Assembly: GCA_016708955.1 (NCBI GenBank)
Contig: JADJES010000004.1
Span: forward strand, 1 to 64,000
Direction: 5' to 3'
Origin: Nitrosomonas sp.
GTDB lineage: Bacteria; Pseudomonadota; Gammaproteobacteria; Burkholderiales; Nitrosomonadaceae
Length of the DNA: 64,000 bases
Both the position numbers and the translations under genes were made by a program. This document shows positions 47,440 through 58,670 of this stretch, piece after piece. The notes beneath the pieces were generated by a model. That model was given only the letters and a program-made list of their open reading frames with translations, was not told the origin of the DNA and made no database searches. The first letter of the stretch is position 1. The number at the start of each line of letters is the position of its first letter.

Positions 47440-50131
47440 TTAAAACCGATAACTCCAGGTCGCCGCAAGTGCCCCTTTGCGGTCAAGCTGAAATCCGTTG
47501 AAATCATTCTTAACCGGTTGTATCCATTCAAAACCAAAACGATTACCTGCAAACCGTCCACTTGGGATGATGGCATTCAGTCCCAACCTGACATCCCAGA
47601 ATTGTCCGCCATAATTTGCGGAAAATCCATCGGGCCAATACGCGCGTTGAATGAATCAAAGTCCCGCTGTACCGCGCCTTGCAGGGTATATGCACCTCGC
47701 ACGAAAGCTGTTAACCATTGCGTCAGATCAAAACCACCCCACGTTGTCGCCTGAAAAATATCACCCAGACGGTAACCGGATTTATTTTTCTCTTCCATGC
47801 GTTTGACACCACTCAGTTGCGCACCCCACGACCAACGGCTTTTCTCTCCGGCATAAGTCAAACTTGGCATAAAATCCCAGGTACCACTCCCAAGCTGCAT
47901 GCCAAAATGGATCAATCCACCATCAATCTGAGCCATGCGACGCAATTCTATATCCACCTTTCCGGTAGGTGCACTAAGTCCCAGATTCATATGGATGCGA
48001 TGACCGGGAATATTGATCAACTTAATGAATGATGAAAAATACGTATCCCCGACAGCGCCGGTTTCATGACCCGAAGCACCCCCATGTTCGTGCACACCCG
48101 GTACAGGAGGTGGACGCCCGGCCAATTCGCGCAGATTCATGTCCATGTCCATGAAAGTCGGCATTAGCATGACATTGAGCCATTTCGTCGGTGCATACAT
48201 GATATCGAGCATATGCATGCGCATGTTCATGTATGCGGGTGTGAACCGGCATGGCGTTGCATCGCTGCAACCTTGATCCACAACTGTTTGATCACTCACT
48301 TTATGTGCGCCCTGCATCATGCTTCCATCGGATTTACCCAGCATAAACCGGTAACCCATCATGAAATCTCCAGGTTTATCGAGCATATGACCGAACATAA
48401 TGCCCGCTGGATGAGTTTTGTGGTGATGGTGCTTGGATGAATCCTGATGATGAGAGGAATTACCTGTAGGCAGGGACAAATTGGCTGGTTCTATGTCAAA
48501 TTTCAGTGCCGCATTTGCCACATAGTAATCAAAATCGGCAAAACTGTTATTTCCGCTTCCCTATCTGCAGAGAGCTGACGCGAGTATAGTATTCAAAACC
48601 GGCTTCCAGCGCGACGCCTTTTCCGAGCATCTTACTCAATGTAACTCCACCACTGATTGCCCCAAAACCTGCTAAACGATGATCGCTGGAAAAATTATCG
48701 GGTAATTTTCCCGCATCGAATGACGTTGTTTTGGCTATAGCGCTAACTGATAGCCCATCAACTGAGTTGCCATTTTGGTCAACCAGATTAAAAATCGAAT
48801 CGCCAAAATATTGCACATTTGGATTTTTAGTATCAATCCAGATTTGGCGACCTAGACTATCGACTTCATTTCTTAGATAAGTCTGTTTAGAAAACAAATA
48901 GGGTCGATAAAAGCTTGCAGCATCTTGAGAATAATAGCGAATCCGTGGTGTCAACGTCCACCCGCTCCCAATCGGTTGCACCCAATTGGCATCAAAGGTA
49001 TGGGTATTAATGCCCCAATCATCCACTGATAATCGGTAACCGAGATGTAATGCCGCATCGAACGCACCGATATGCAGAACATATTTAGTGTTAATGGCGA
49101 CTTGATTGCGGATATTGGGTCGCTGTTCAATGAGCGCACGCAAATCACCGGCAATCGGTGTTGTCTGGCTATTGTTTAAAGCAGCCGGATCAATAAAAAT
49201 CACCGACATCACCTTATAGCGATTCTCCATAAACCCCTCGCTACGGGTATAACCAATATTGGCATCAATAAACGCAATCTTGGTTAGAACCTGAGTTAAG
49301 CCAACATTTGCCACCCAATCATACCGATTACCTTGCAATATTTCAGAACCGCCACGGCTTGTAATTTGCTGGGAAAATGCAGTTTTGGTGATATAAGGTG
49401 AGGCATCAGGGTCCAGAATGGCGCCAATCTCACTATGCGTATATCCCCCCCCAAATTTAACACTGGTTAGCTTTTGATTAAAATCCAAACGCCCGCCAAT
49501 ATTGCCATAGCTGGATTTATAATCCCTCTCTCTTGAAAACCCGCCGCCTATATTGATTGCCGCTTCATTCCGCTCATGACTTAAACCAAAATTAGCCTGA
49601 TGACGAGTTTCGGGTGAAGCTGATGACATAACCATCACCGACCGGCTATCTTTTACCCTGTAACTGACCACCTTGGGGATCCCGTTGAATTGGATTTAAA
49701 TCTCGATCTAAATAGACCGAGCTATTAATAATGGGAGAAGCACCAACAACCACTACTCCTGCTTCAGTATTGCTTAAAATGGGGCGATTGCCGTTGGCAA
49801 CCAGCGGAGAAATCGTAATCGGCGTAGCACCCGACCAGGTGTCCTGCGTATAGCCAAAAGAAAATTTAGTACGGTCTGTCAGTGAGAAATTACCACTGCC
49901 ATGTAAAACATCTGCAGTGATTGGTTTTAAACTTTGGGGCACACCAAAGAGATTTCGCTCGCCTTCCTGATAACGACTATACTGGAAATTGATCCGGTCT
50001 GTTCCTGCTGCATGCCCAGGTGCTATCAATAGACCTGGCAATACCAATGCGGCAGATGTTAATGCATGTAGTGTATTTCTTGGTTTTGGAGGTGGGACTG
50101 ATTGATGGCTGCCATCCTGATGCTGGGGCAT
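47440..50131 (-). pseudogene. DUF3570 outer-membrane protein fused to a second Met/His-rich beta-barrel, frameshifted
   Basis: The gene starts at 50131 (MPQHQDGSHQSVPPPKPRNT). A signal-like region (LHALTSAALVLPGLLIAPGH) and then DUF3570 sequence follow: GTDRINFQYSRYQEGERNLF, QANFGLSHERNEAAINIGGG, GSGWTLTPRIRYYSQDAASF. A histidine linker (SSHHQDSSKHHHHKTHPAG) leads to a second barrel-like domain rich in Met and His: GIMFGHMLDKPGDFMMGYRF, MRMHMLDIMYAPTKWLNVML. Frame breaks lie near 49660, 48555 and 47590. After the last, the true end reads ATWSYRF, a C-terminal phenylalanine typical of outer-membrane barrels. About 897 residues in all. The neighbour encodes a DUF4266 lipoprotein, the usual partner of DUF3570. 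Confidence 0.75.
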
Positions 50132-50188
50132 AACTGTTTCGCTGTAAATTTTATTTACCTTAAAAAAACAACCGCTAATGAAGACTAC

Positions 50189-50437
50189 CTAATAACAGCC
50201 ACAGCCACCGCCGCCCGAAGATGATTTATGGCTTGGAGCAGCCTCGCGACTGCTGTAATTGTGGGATTGTAATTCACTTTGTAAGGGATGGGGATCCAAT
50301 TCCATCTGAGGTTTTGCAAGATTACCTCGCTCCCATGGCGCCACATTGATACAGCCAGCCAGCGCAATACACATTCCGACGAGTATTAATCGAATCGTGA
50401 CATATCGTTTTTCATAAAATTGAGAACAGCACCACAA
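50189..50437 (-). CDS. DUF4266-family lipoprotein
   Basis: A lipobox (LVGMCIALAGC) is followed by INVAPWERGNLAKPQMELDP, the core DUF4266 signature, and a tail ending SGGGGCGCY. The exact start is uncertain: the first residues of the 82-residue frame do not look like a signal peptide, and an ATG in another frame near 50424 hints at an indel. DUF4266 lipoproteins are encoded beside DUF3570 and thioredoxin-like genes, as here. The Cys-Gly-Cys tail could bind metal; this is inference. The gene lies 57 bp upstream of the DUF3570 gene. Confidence 0.8.
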   Translation of the reverse strand: MWCCSQFYEKRYVTIRLILVGMCIALAGCINVAPWERGNLAKPQMELDPHPLQSELQSHNYSSREAAPSHKSSSGGGGCGCY

Positions 50438-50446
50438 GTCCTGTGT

Positions 50447-50957
50447 TTAAGGGTGTTCCATCACCAACTGCGTAATTAAAGCGCGTAATTGTTCAGATTC
50501 ACCGGGACGGAATCCTTGATGGATATGACGAATATTCCCTTTTTCGGTCAATTAAATAGGAAGTTGGCATCGCCATTACTTCAAAACCTTTAGCACACTG
50601 TTTACTTGGATCCGTAACAATCGAAAAATCGACTGGATATTTAGCAATAAATTCTTGCGCATCGGTTACTTTTTCATCCAGATTAACACCGATCACACGC
50701 AGACCTTTATCCTTCAATTCATGATCTAGTTGATTTAAAAAAGGAAAAGATTTTACACAAGGCGGACACCAGGATGCCCAGAAATCCATGTAGACAACAT
50801 TCCCTTTCAATTCCTGCAAATTATGGGCAGGGGCACCCTCCAATGTAGTCAACGTACAAGCAGGCGAAATCTTATCAAGATGCTCTGCAATTAAAGGCAT
50901 TGCATACAGACTAAACATTGGAATTAAAAAAAATAACCACTTTATTTTTTTAATCAT
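50447..50957 (-). pseudogene. TlpA-family thioredoxin-like protein, copy B, frameshifted
   Basis: The start is placed at 50957 (MIKKIKWLFFLIPMFSLYAM), matching copy A. The active site is DFWASWCPPCVKSFPFLNQL. After MPTSYLIDRK an extra A in the run near 50541-50545 shifts the frame. The other frame continues GNIRHIHQGFRPGESEQLRA and ends at TAA 50447-50449, like copy A. About 85% identical to copy A by eye; WCPPC replaces WCLPC. It lies directly upstream of the DUF4266/DUF3570 genes and downstream of the NFTGYAQI protein, in one minus-strand operon. Confidence 0.85.
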
Positions 50958-51083
50958 TGCTCTTGTACCTTCATTGATTATTTGAATCATTTGACCATAC
51001 TGTCTAATCATCATCCAGGCTCACCACTACAAGAAACTGGGATATCAAATAAGCCACGGTTTAACATTCAAAAAGTCAACAAT

Positions 51084-51540
51084 CATTCAAACTGTCTGAC
51101 ATTAATATCTGTTCCGGCATGAGCACTTGCTGCTGTCTTACAATGATAGTCAACGACAAATTGCCTTAGGCCTACATCGGTTTTGCTCACCACTAACAAA
51201 TAAACTCCATTTCCACCTTGCAGTATAATGGGGGGCTTGGATTTGCATCCCCTGAAACTGTATCGCTTACACTAACCGCCTTGTCATCTTTAATTAACAC
51301 CAAATTAACTAATAAATGATCTACTGGAGCGGAAAGATCTATGATATCGGCTTCTAAATAATCAACCGGTCCATTGCCACTATCAAAACAAGAAATTTGC
51401 GCATAGCCGGTAAAATTTCTAATAGTACCGTTGGATCCAATACTGCGCCCTTCATCCGCTCCACTGAACTGTGCATACCCCAATGTACACGCCACCATGA
51501 AAATGCCGATTGATAATTTTTTCAGGACTCTGAATTGCAT
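51084..51540 (-). pseudogene. Exported 'NFTGYAQI' protein, copy B, frameshifted
   Basis: The paralogue of 40806-41265: signal peptide MQFRVLKKLSIGIFMVACTL, then IRNFTGYAQISCFDSGNGPV, DYLEADIIDLSAPVDHLLVN, and PPLYCKVEMEFIC before an early stop. The other frame gives GVYLLVVSKTDVGLRQFVVD and YHCKTAASAHAGTDINVRQF to TGA 51084-51086. The break is right after LYCK, the same place as in copy A. Family unknown. Confidence 0.68.
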
Positions 51541-51644
51541 AATTAATTCTCCTACGCCATTAATAACTGTATTAAACTATTTCTAGAACTCCACCCTACA
51601 GCAGTGCTCCCTCTTATTATCTTGTTCAGACAAATAAATAGCAA

Positions 51645-51661
51645 TGCGACAAAATGTCGCA
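51645..51661. promoter_or_regulatory. TGCGACA...TGTCGCA palindrome upstream of copy B
   Basis: TGCGACAAAATGTCGCA, the same 7+7 inverted repeat as 40685-40701, 105 bp upstream of the start codon at 51540. Confidence 0.62.
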
Positions 51662-51674
51662 CCTCCATCAACAA

Positions 51675-51709
51675 AAAACCGACAAGTTATTGCATGCATG
51701 TCGGTTTTT
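51675..51709 (-). terminator. Orphan terminator hairpin in the duplicate
   Basis: AAAAACCGACA (51675-51685) pairs with TGTCGGTTTTT (51699-51709). On the minus strand it corresponds to the terminator that ends the YcnI-like gene in the other copy, but no such gene precedes it here. Confidence 0.8.
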
Positions 51710-51997
51710 AAATCGCTATTTACACGAATGCTTCATTTTAGAAAACACAAACTTGAACTACAGTAAAAAAGTAAGTAGCTAAATCGTACTGTTTCAGTGA
51801 TCAAATATTAATTTATGTAATACGATTCTTTGCCTGGGTTACAGGCGGATTTCTAAAGGGAGACAGCTAATGGAGGCGTTGTGGCTGTTCAGGTATAAAT
51901 GAGGTAAAAACCGGGATTAAATGAAGTAATTGCGGTAGTGTCATTAGTGGGTATGGGCGCACGATAGCCCGACAAAATCTGGGTATTACTGTATGTG

Positions 51998-52198
51998 TCA
52001 CAAGAAGTATCGTCGCATGGCAGGTTTGCTAGCAAATGGTCGGTTAGCCCTCAGCTTATGACAGTCACCATGATGATGATTATCAGCTATCATTGTCTTA
52101 TCATAGTGCTTGCTAAAATCTTCCTGCATACACACTGACAGAACGGCAGCAGCAATGCCTTGCAGGGGCAGCTCCAGCATGGAAAAAACAATATCCAC
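51998..52198 (-). CDS. Small His-containing protein, DUF2946-like
   Basis: The 66-residue frame MDIVFSMLELPLQGIAAAVL, then SVCMQEDFSKHYDKTMIADN and HHHGDCHK, resembles the start of DUF2946-type proteins, which combine a LPLQG-x-AA signal-like segment with a His-rich part. It lies 36 bp beyond the end of the CusB gene on the same strand. It may be truncated at its C-terminus. The assignment is weak and the gene may not be expressed. Confidence 0.4.
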   Translation of the reverse strand: MDIVFSMLELPLQGIAAAVLSVCMQEDFSKHYDKTMIADNHHHGDCHKLRANRPFASKPAMRRYFL

Positions 52199-52233
52199 TT
52201 GGATTTTAAAGTTTCCATTTTTTTAAACACATT

Positions 52234-53419
52234 TTAGTGCTCATGCGATGTCTCGCCTTTTTTCATCTCCCCGATCAAGTAATAGGCATTGTTCCATGCC
52301 ACTTTAGCGTTCATAGGTAGCGGTGCGAGGAGGTTGATTTCCACCCAACCTTCACTAGAAATGCCTGTTCTTATTTCAACAGGACTGAACACCCATTCCA
52401 TTTTTCCGCTTTCCTGGCGCGTGTGCGCCATAAAAATGTAAGGCTTACCTTCCTCTATGATGATGGCTTCTTCCGGTAGAGCTTTAACGGACTCACTTTC
52501 TGTGTGGATTTTTCCACGGATGTACATTCCCGGAATAAGAAAGTGTTCCTTTTGATCGATCTCGGCGTGCACACGAACTGCCATAGGTTTCTCTCAAAAT
52601 TCTTTTCAACAGAAAAGATTATGGCTGATAAATTTTTATCCGGAACTGATTGAACCGTGAATGATACTTTTTGACCTTTTTTTTACTTTATATATATCTT
52701 CTCGAAAACCATTAGATCAGCATGTATATAATCATTATTTATAACACCGAACATTGGTGCTTGGGGATCTATAAACTGCCCTGTCTGTATCAATACTTTT
52801 TCGATATAGCCATCAATAGGGCTTACTACCGGTACATATTGAACAATATTCCCATCCCTGACCTTTCTCACCTCGATATTTAATTGCTTCAATTGCGTTT
52901 CAAGACCTTTTGCTTCTCCCTTGATGGTTTGGTAGTCAGCTTGCGTTTGTTGATAGGTCTTTCCTGAGCCTATCCCTTCATCGTAAAGCCTTTTTTGACG
53001 GACATATTCTTTTTCCAGAAATTGCATCTGGTTATAGACTTTTATGTATGCGATTTGGAGGTTTGTTAGGTTAGGGTGTGAAAGGTAGGCTAGTACCTGA
53101 CTTTTTTTTACTTTTTCTCCCTCAATTACTTTGATATCAATTACATTGGCTCCTAAAATAGCCGTCACTATGGCTTTATGCTGGGGAAACAATTCCAATC
53201 TGCCGTTGACATTCACCACCCCAGAAAGCGCACGTATAGGATTGGCGCTATCCTCATGAGGATGTTCATCATGGCCATGCTCTTTTTAGCATTTCTTTCT
53301 GAGACGCCTGATTTTTACCAATCTCCCAAATTACTGTTGTCAGCCGATTTGCTAGTACAACTGGTAAGTAAAATTGCTATTAAGACCAAGGTAAATGGGA
53401 ATAGGATGTATTTTTTCAT
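52234..53419 (-). pseudogene. cusB: RND efflux adaptor CusB-like (second system), frameshifted
   Basis: ATG 53419 begins a lipoprotein-type signal (MKKYILFPFTLVLIAILLTS followed by C). After a break near 53320 a His-rich segment EHGHDEHPHEDSANPIRALS is followed by GVVNVNGRLELFPQHKAIVT and VIEGEKVKKSQVLAYLSHPN, then a coiled hairpin (QADYQTIKGEAKGLETQLKQ). A break near 52620-52680 leads to the barrel part HFLIPGMYIRGKIHTESESV and a His C-terminus GETSHEH. About 395 residues. The style is that of Bacteroidota copper/silver adaptors. It lies 34 bp downstream of the fused CusA gene. Confidence 0.82.
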
Positions 53420-53452
53420 CGTTATTTACTCTTTATTTATTTGATTTTCGCG

Positions 53453-56400
53453 TTAGTTTGAGGTTTTTAAGAAGTATTCCAGCTGGTAGCGACTATCCAG
53501 ATAATTGCCAAAGGCATTCCATGAGTCGACTTCAATACGAATCGCTTCTCTCATGTTTTGCAGAAATGTTACATAGTCTATGGCGCCTTCCTGATAAGCA
53601 GTAACTGCTCCGGTTTGCTGCTCCCTGGCCATAGGAAGCGCCGTGTCCCGGTAGTATTGCCATGAGTTCAGCCACTTGATGTACTGCTCACGGATATTCT
53701 GATAAGCCGCAGCTAGTTCTAGTTGAGATTGCTGAAGATTCTGATTGGCAATTGTGTGTTCGATCTTTGCAGCCTGCGATCTTCCCAGTTCCGGTGCAAA
53801 AAATAACGGTACTTCAATGCCAACCTGAAATTGATGAAGTCCAGGCAGACCAGATATTTCTTGTTTGCCATACTGTAAACTTAACTTGGGTAAAAATTGC
53901 GAACGCCTCTCTTTGATAGCAGCCTCTGCTACACTAACCTTTTGCTTAGAAACATTAAGTACAGGATGGGCGTCTATAGAATCTGATATTAAGTTCAGTG
54001 GACTTTCCAATTGATTTGCAGGGATATCTGGGACGGTGAATACAGTGTCAGTGACAAACCATAGGTTCAATCGATGCAGCGCACTTAAAGTCGCGATAGG
54101 CCTGTTCTTTCTGTATCTGCACTTGATTTCCCTGATTCGAGGTTGCCGTATTCCAAATCAGAAGTCGCTTTTAACTTCCGCCGCCCGTTCAATACCATGA
54201 ATATCGAGTCCAGCCATGTAAACTTGATAAATTATTTTTACGGTGCGCTCACCTCCGGCTTATCCCGTTCACTTATCACAGACAGGCCTTCTCAGCCAAG
54301 CCACCCGCTCTTTTTGTAGCTCCAGTTTAGGAACAATACCAAATATATTAATATTGCTCTGTTTGATACCAACATTCATATAAGTAGTTTCTGGGGTATA
54401 CCCTATCTTTTCTGCACCAGTGAAGATTGAGGTACTACCAAGGTCCCAAGCGGTTTTTTTCTGAACTTCTTGGTTTTCTATTTCAAGTCTTGCTGCCTGT
54501 ATCTTTGGAAAATTCTGTACAGCTAATTCCTTAGCTTGCTCCAGGGTAATCGTTTGCAGACTGTCTATTGGCTGTGTTTGTGCATTCACTGTAGAGGCAG
54601 TGCCAAGTAGGATACTAGCAGCCCACCGCATACAATCAGTATGAACAATACATTTGTATTAGGGCGTTTAAGGCTTATAAGGTTTTTCTTATTATTACTT
54701 CGATTCTCCACGAAAGCGTAAATTACCGGAAGCACTATAAGAGTAAGCAGGGTACCCGAGATCAAACCACCAATAACTACAGTTGCTAAGGGGTGTTGCA
54801 CTTCAGCGCCTGCTGACACAGATAATGCCATGGGCAAGAAGCCGAAATATATCCGTAGCATCTGTAAAGTAAAATAGGCCTGATTCTTTCCTTAACTGCT
54901 ATAAGTATCCGCTCCTCAATATCGATAATTCCCTCTTCTTTTAATGAATTGAATCGACTAATTAATACTAAGTCATCAAGCACGGCTACACCAAATAACA
55001 CGACAAAACCGACTCCGGCTGAAACACTAAAAGGTATATCCCGTAACCAAAGAGCGAATACCCCGCCTATGGCCGCTAGAGGAATGGCGGTAAAAAGCAT
55101 GATCGACTGGGAAAACGACTTCAGGGCAAAATACAGCAAAACGAAAATCAAAAAAATGGTAATTGGCACCACGATAGCTAATCGATTTTTGGCTTTTTGC
55201 AGGTTTTCAAACTCTCCGCCGTATATAAGGTAATAGCCAGGCGGCAAATTCAGCTCAGCACCCAATTTTTGTTGGATATCTTTCACTACGGATTCCATAT
55301 CACGTCCCCTAATGTTCACTCCCACATAGGTTCTTCGGAATACATTGTCGTGGGATATTTGCATGGGACCCAGCACAAAGTTGATGTCGGCCAACTCCTT
55401 GATCGGAACCTGATTGCCGTTAGGCAAATCGATATAAAGATTGCGTAAATCGTCAATACTTTTCTGGTGGGTTTTATCAAAACGTATGACCATGTCAAAG
55501 CGTTTTTCTCCTTCAAAAATCACTCCAGCCACACCCCCAGCAAATGCCGATCTGACATATTCATTCAACTTATCAATATTCAATCCATATTGAGCAATCT
55601 TTCGCGGTTATAGCGCACGGTCATTTGGGGCAGGCCGGCAGTCCTTTCTGGGTTGACATCACCCACGCCGGGAATGGTCTCGATGATTTTAGCCATCTCA
55701 TTTGCTTTTTGCGCCAGCACATCAAGATCATCACCATATAACTTCACGGCCACATCTTCCCGGACACCCGTTAATAGCTCATTGAAGCGCAGTTGAATCG
55801 GTTGGCTGAAAACCAGGTTGACTCCCGTCAGCTCGTTATCAAGCTTTTCTTTATTTTCTCAATAAGTTCATCTTTGACTTAGCAGAGATCCATTTACCCT
55901 TGTCTTTTTCCAGAATAATGAACATATCAGCGATATCCATCGGCATAGGATCTGTAGGAATTTCTGCCACACCAATCCTGGCTAAAGCGATTTTTATTTC
56001 CGGAAAATTTTCCAGCAAAATGTTTTCTATTTTTATCGAAACATCAATGGCCTCGCTGAGACTACTACCCGGCCTGATAAGTGCTTGCATAGCAATATCG
56101 CCTTCCTCTAACTGCGGTATAAATTCGCCACCCAACCTGGTAAATGTAAAGATGGCAGCAGCCAGTAACACAATCGCCGCAATCATGACAATTGCTTGGT
56201 GCCGTAGGGCACTTTTTAGTAATGGTAGATAAACAAGCTGGAAGCCATTTATGATCTTTTCTCCGACTTTCTCAAGCGATCTTTCTAACTTACCAGACCA
56301 GTTCTTTTTGTTCTTTAGTGGTTTTAAAAATAAGGCTGACATCGCTGGGACATATGTCAGGCAAAGGATAATGGCTCCTAGCATGGTAAACCCAAAAGTG

Positions 56401-57838
56401 TAGGCCATGGGGTGGAACATTTTACCTTCTATTCCAGTAAGGAATAGAATAGGAACAAATACGATCAGTATAATTAGCTGACCGAAAATTGCGGTATTCA
56501 TCATAGAACTTCCAGCTTGGTAGGCTAGTTCATCCATGACATCTTGATCAATATCGAATTTACCGGCCTTAAATTTTTTTTGAATTTCATATATGGTGCG
56601 TTCTACTATAATCACTGCACCATCAACAATAATTCCAAAGTCAATAGCCCCCAGGCTTATCAGATTAGCCGATACGTTAAAAAGCTTCATCAAGATAGCG
56701 GCAAAGAGGAAGGACAAGAGAATGGTACTGGCAGTAACAATGCCGCCTCTAATGCTACCTAGAATGATGACTAAGGCAAAAATTACAACTAGCGCACCTT
56801 CTGTGAGGTTCTCTCTTACTGTGCTGGTAGTCCGTTCTATAAGCGCGCTTCTGTCAAGAAAAGGTCTAATCTCCAAGCCTTCTGGCAATGATTTCTGAAC
56901 TTCAGCTATGCGCTTTTGCACGTTTTGGATTACAGCATTAGAATTTGCCCCCCTTAGCATCAAAATCATGCCACCTACAGCTTCGCGGCCATCCTGCGTG
57001 AAAGCGCCATAGCGCACTTGGTGACCAAAATGTATTTTTTCCACTACATCTCTGATTAAGACGGGTATGCCATTTACGTCTTTAATAGCAATATTTCCTA
57101 TATCATCAAGTGAACGTACCAGACCTTCCACGCGGATGAAATTGGCCATGTTATTTTTTTCAATGTAGGCACCCCCGGTATTGTTATTATTGCGCCGCAA
57201 GGCCTCAAATATTTCAGAGATGGAAACATTGTTGGCATTGAGATTTTCAGGGTTGATTGCTATTTCATACTGCTTAATTTTTCCGCCAAAGGCATTTATT
57301 CCGACTACGCCTTCTACCAAGGCTAATTGTCGTCTTACGATCCAATCCTGGATGGTACGCAACTCAGTGGGAGAGTACGCTGTTTCATATCCCGGCTTGG
57401 GCTGAAGGGTATATTGGTAAATTTCTCCCAGCCCTGTTGTAATGGGTCCCATAGACGGACTGCCAAAATTTTCGGTATTTGTTGTCTTACGACATTAAGT
57501 TTTTCCTGCACTAGTTGCCGTGGCAGATAGGTGCCCATATCATCTTCAAAGACGATGGTTACTACCGAAAGGCCAAAGCGGGAAATCGAACGAATTTCCG
57601 TAACACCGGGAAGGTTGGCCATAGCCAATTCCACAGGAAAAGTAACAAATCGCTCGATGTCTTCAGTAGCCAGATTTTGTGAAACCGTGATTACCTGTAC
57701 CTGATTATTGGTGATATCGGGTACCGTACCAAGGTTCACGGTGAACAATGAATATATCCCTGCGCCTATCAGAGCTAGGGTAAGCAAACCCACAATGAGT
57801 TTATTTTTTATAGAAAAATAAATGATGCTATTAATCAT
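53453..57838 (-). pseudogene. cusA: CusA-type RND permease fused to a TolC-type outer-membrane domain, multiple frameshifts
   Basis: ATG 57838 (MINSIIYFSIKNKLIVGLLT) starts a gene of about 1460 residues. The first 1040 are a heavy-metal RND permease: LGTVPDITNNQVQVITVSQN, the relay helix SLGAIDFGIIVDGAVIIVER, GGEFIPQLEEGDIAMQALIR, FSVSAGVGFVVLFGVAVLDD. Then a membrane-signal segment (NVLFILIVCGGLLVSYLALP) connects to a TolC-type domain: LQTITLEQAKELAVQNFPKI, GLHQFQVGIEVPLFFAPELG, and YQEGAIDYVTFLQNMREAIR. CusA-TolC fusions of this length are characteristic of Bacteroidota. At least six frame breaks (near 57455, 55855, 55600, 54850, 54620, 54270-54070) disable it. The pump would export copper or silver. 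Confidence 0.85.
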
Positions 57839-58135
57839 GCACCTGACCTATTATTAGATAAAATTATCTGACTCTAATGATCAATCCAAGGGTAATCTCC
57901 ATAGAATTGTCGTGATCAAACAGTAAGTCTCGGCAGAGGTATAGATGTGACTTGCTTACCTAGTTGGCGCCTAATGGCAGCATCGAGCTGGCATTAACAT
58001 AGAGAGAAACGATGACTTGTGTGCTCGGCTATCACATCCATTTGCCTGCTGTGATCTGAATAGCTAGTTATGTGCTTAGCCTAACCATTTGCTAAATTTT
58101 TAATACTAACTATTAAAGCAGCTTGGACTTACGTT

Positions 58136-58498
58136 TTAACTGTGAATGATTTTACGAGGAGGGCGAAACGGTGAATCTATAAAAGATTCTGGAACTTGCG
58201 ACAGAATAAGTTTAACAGGAATCTCTTTACCTGCGATTGGTACTAATAAGGGGAATTTTGCAAAAAAAAAGGGTTGATATGCTGCGCTGAGACATATGTG
58301 TGCCGAAAGATCCAAATTCTTTTCATCAGAAAGTTCGTTAGTCAGATGATCTTCCTGCATTGTTTGTGCTGCTGAATGTGTGAGATTATGACGGTCAAGC
58401 TCATGTGCAAATACTTCTCCATGGAAAGCCCACGCAAGCGTATTTGCGAGCAAACTGAGCGACAGTACTAACACTATAATGTTAGGTAATTTACACAT
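58136..58498 (-). CDS. Small exported 'GEVFAHELD' protein leading the CusA-fusion operon
   Basis: The 120-residue product has a signal-like start (MCKLPNIIVLVLSLSLLANT) followed by LAWAFHGEVFAHELDRHNLT, an acidic and His-containing middle, HICLSAAYQPFFFAKFPLLV, and the basic C-terminus SPFRPPRKIIHS. It is a clear relative of 38636-39010, which leads the CzcCBA operon. About 300 bp separate it from the fused pump gene. No known family is asserted. A metal-related periplasmic or inner-membrane accessory role is inference from context. Confidence 0.6.
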   Translation of the reverse strand: MCKLPNIIVLVLSLSLLANTLAWAFHGEVFAHELDRHNLTHSAAQTMQEDHLTNELSDEKNLDLSAHICLSAAYQPFFFAKFPLLVPIAGKEIPVKLILSQVPESFIDSPFRPPRKIIHS

Positions 58499-58670
58499 TG
58501 TAACAGCATAACATATCTGAAAATAAATGTTATTATTTCTGGTCTTAAGAAGTTAAAATACATGCCTCGCGTAAATTATCATTTTACTAGACTAGCAGAT
58601 ATGTCTGATAGTTTAGAGCCAACAGATTTACCATTCAATGGCAACAAAACTCCAATCATTAAAAATTAAC

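Larger units (their letters stand above)
51541..51997. other. Regulatory and non-coding stretch upstream of copy B
   Basis: Holds the TGCGACA palindrome (51645-51661) and the orphan terminator hairpin (51675-51709). From about 51720 to 51997 no gene or similarity to the copy A side was seen. Confidence 0.6.

Noticed and set aside
47577..48521. Separate Met/His-rich protein gene starting at 48521
   Set aside because: The apparent start has no ribosome site, and the sequence joins the DUF3570 gene in frame after one indel correction.
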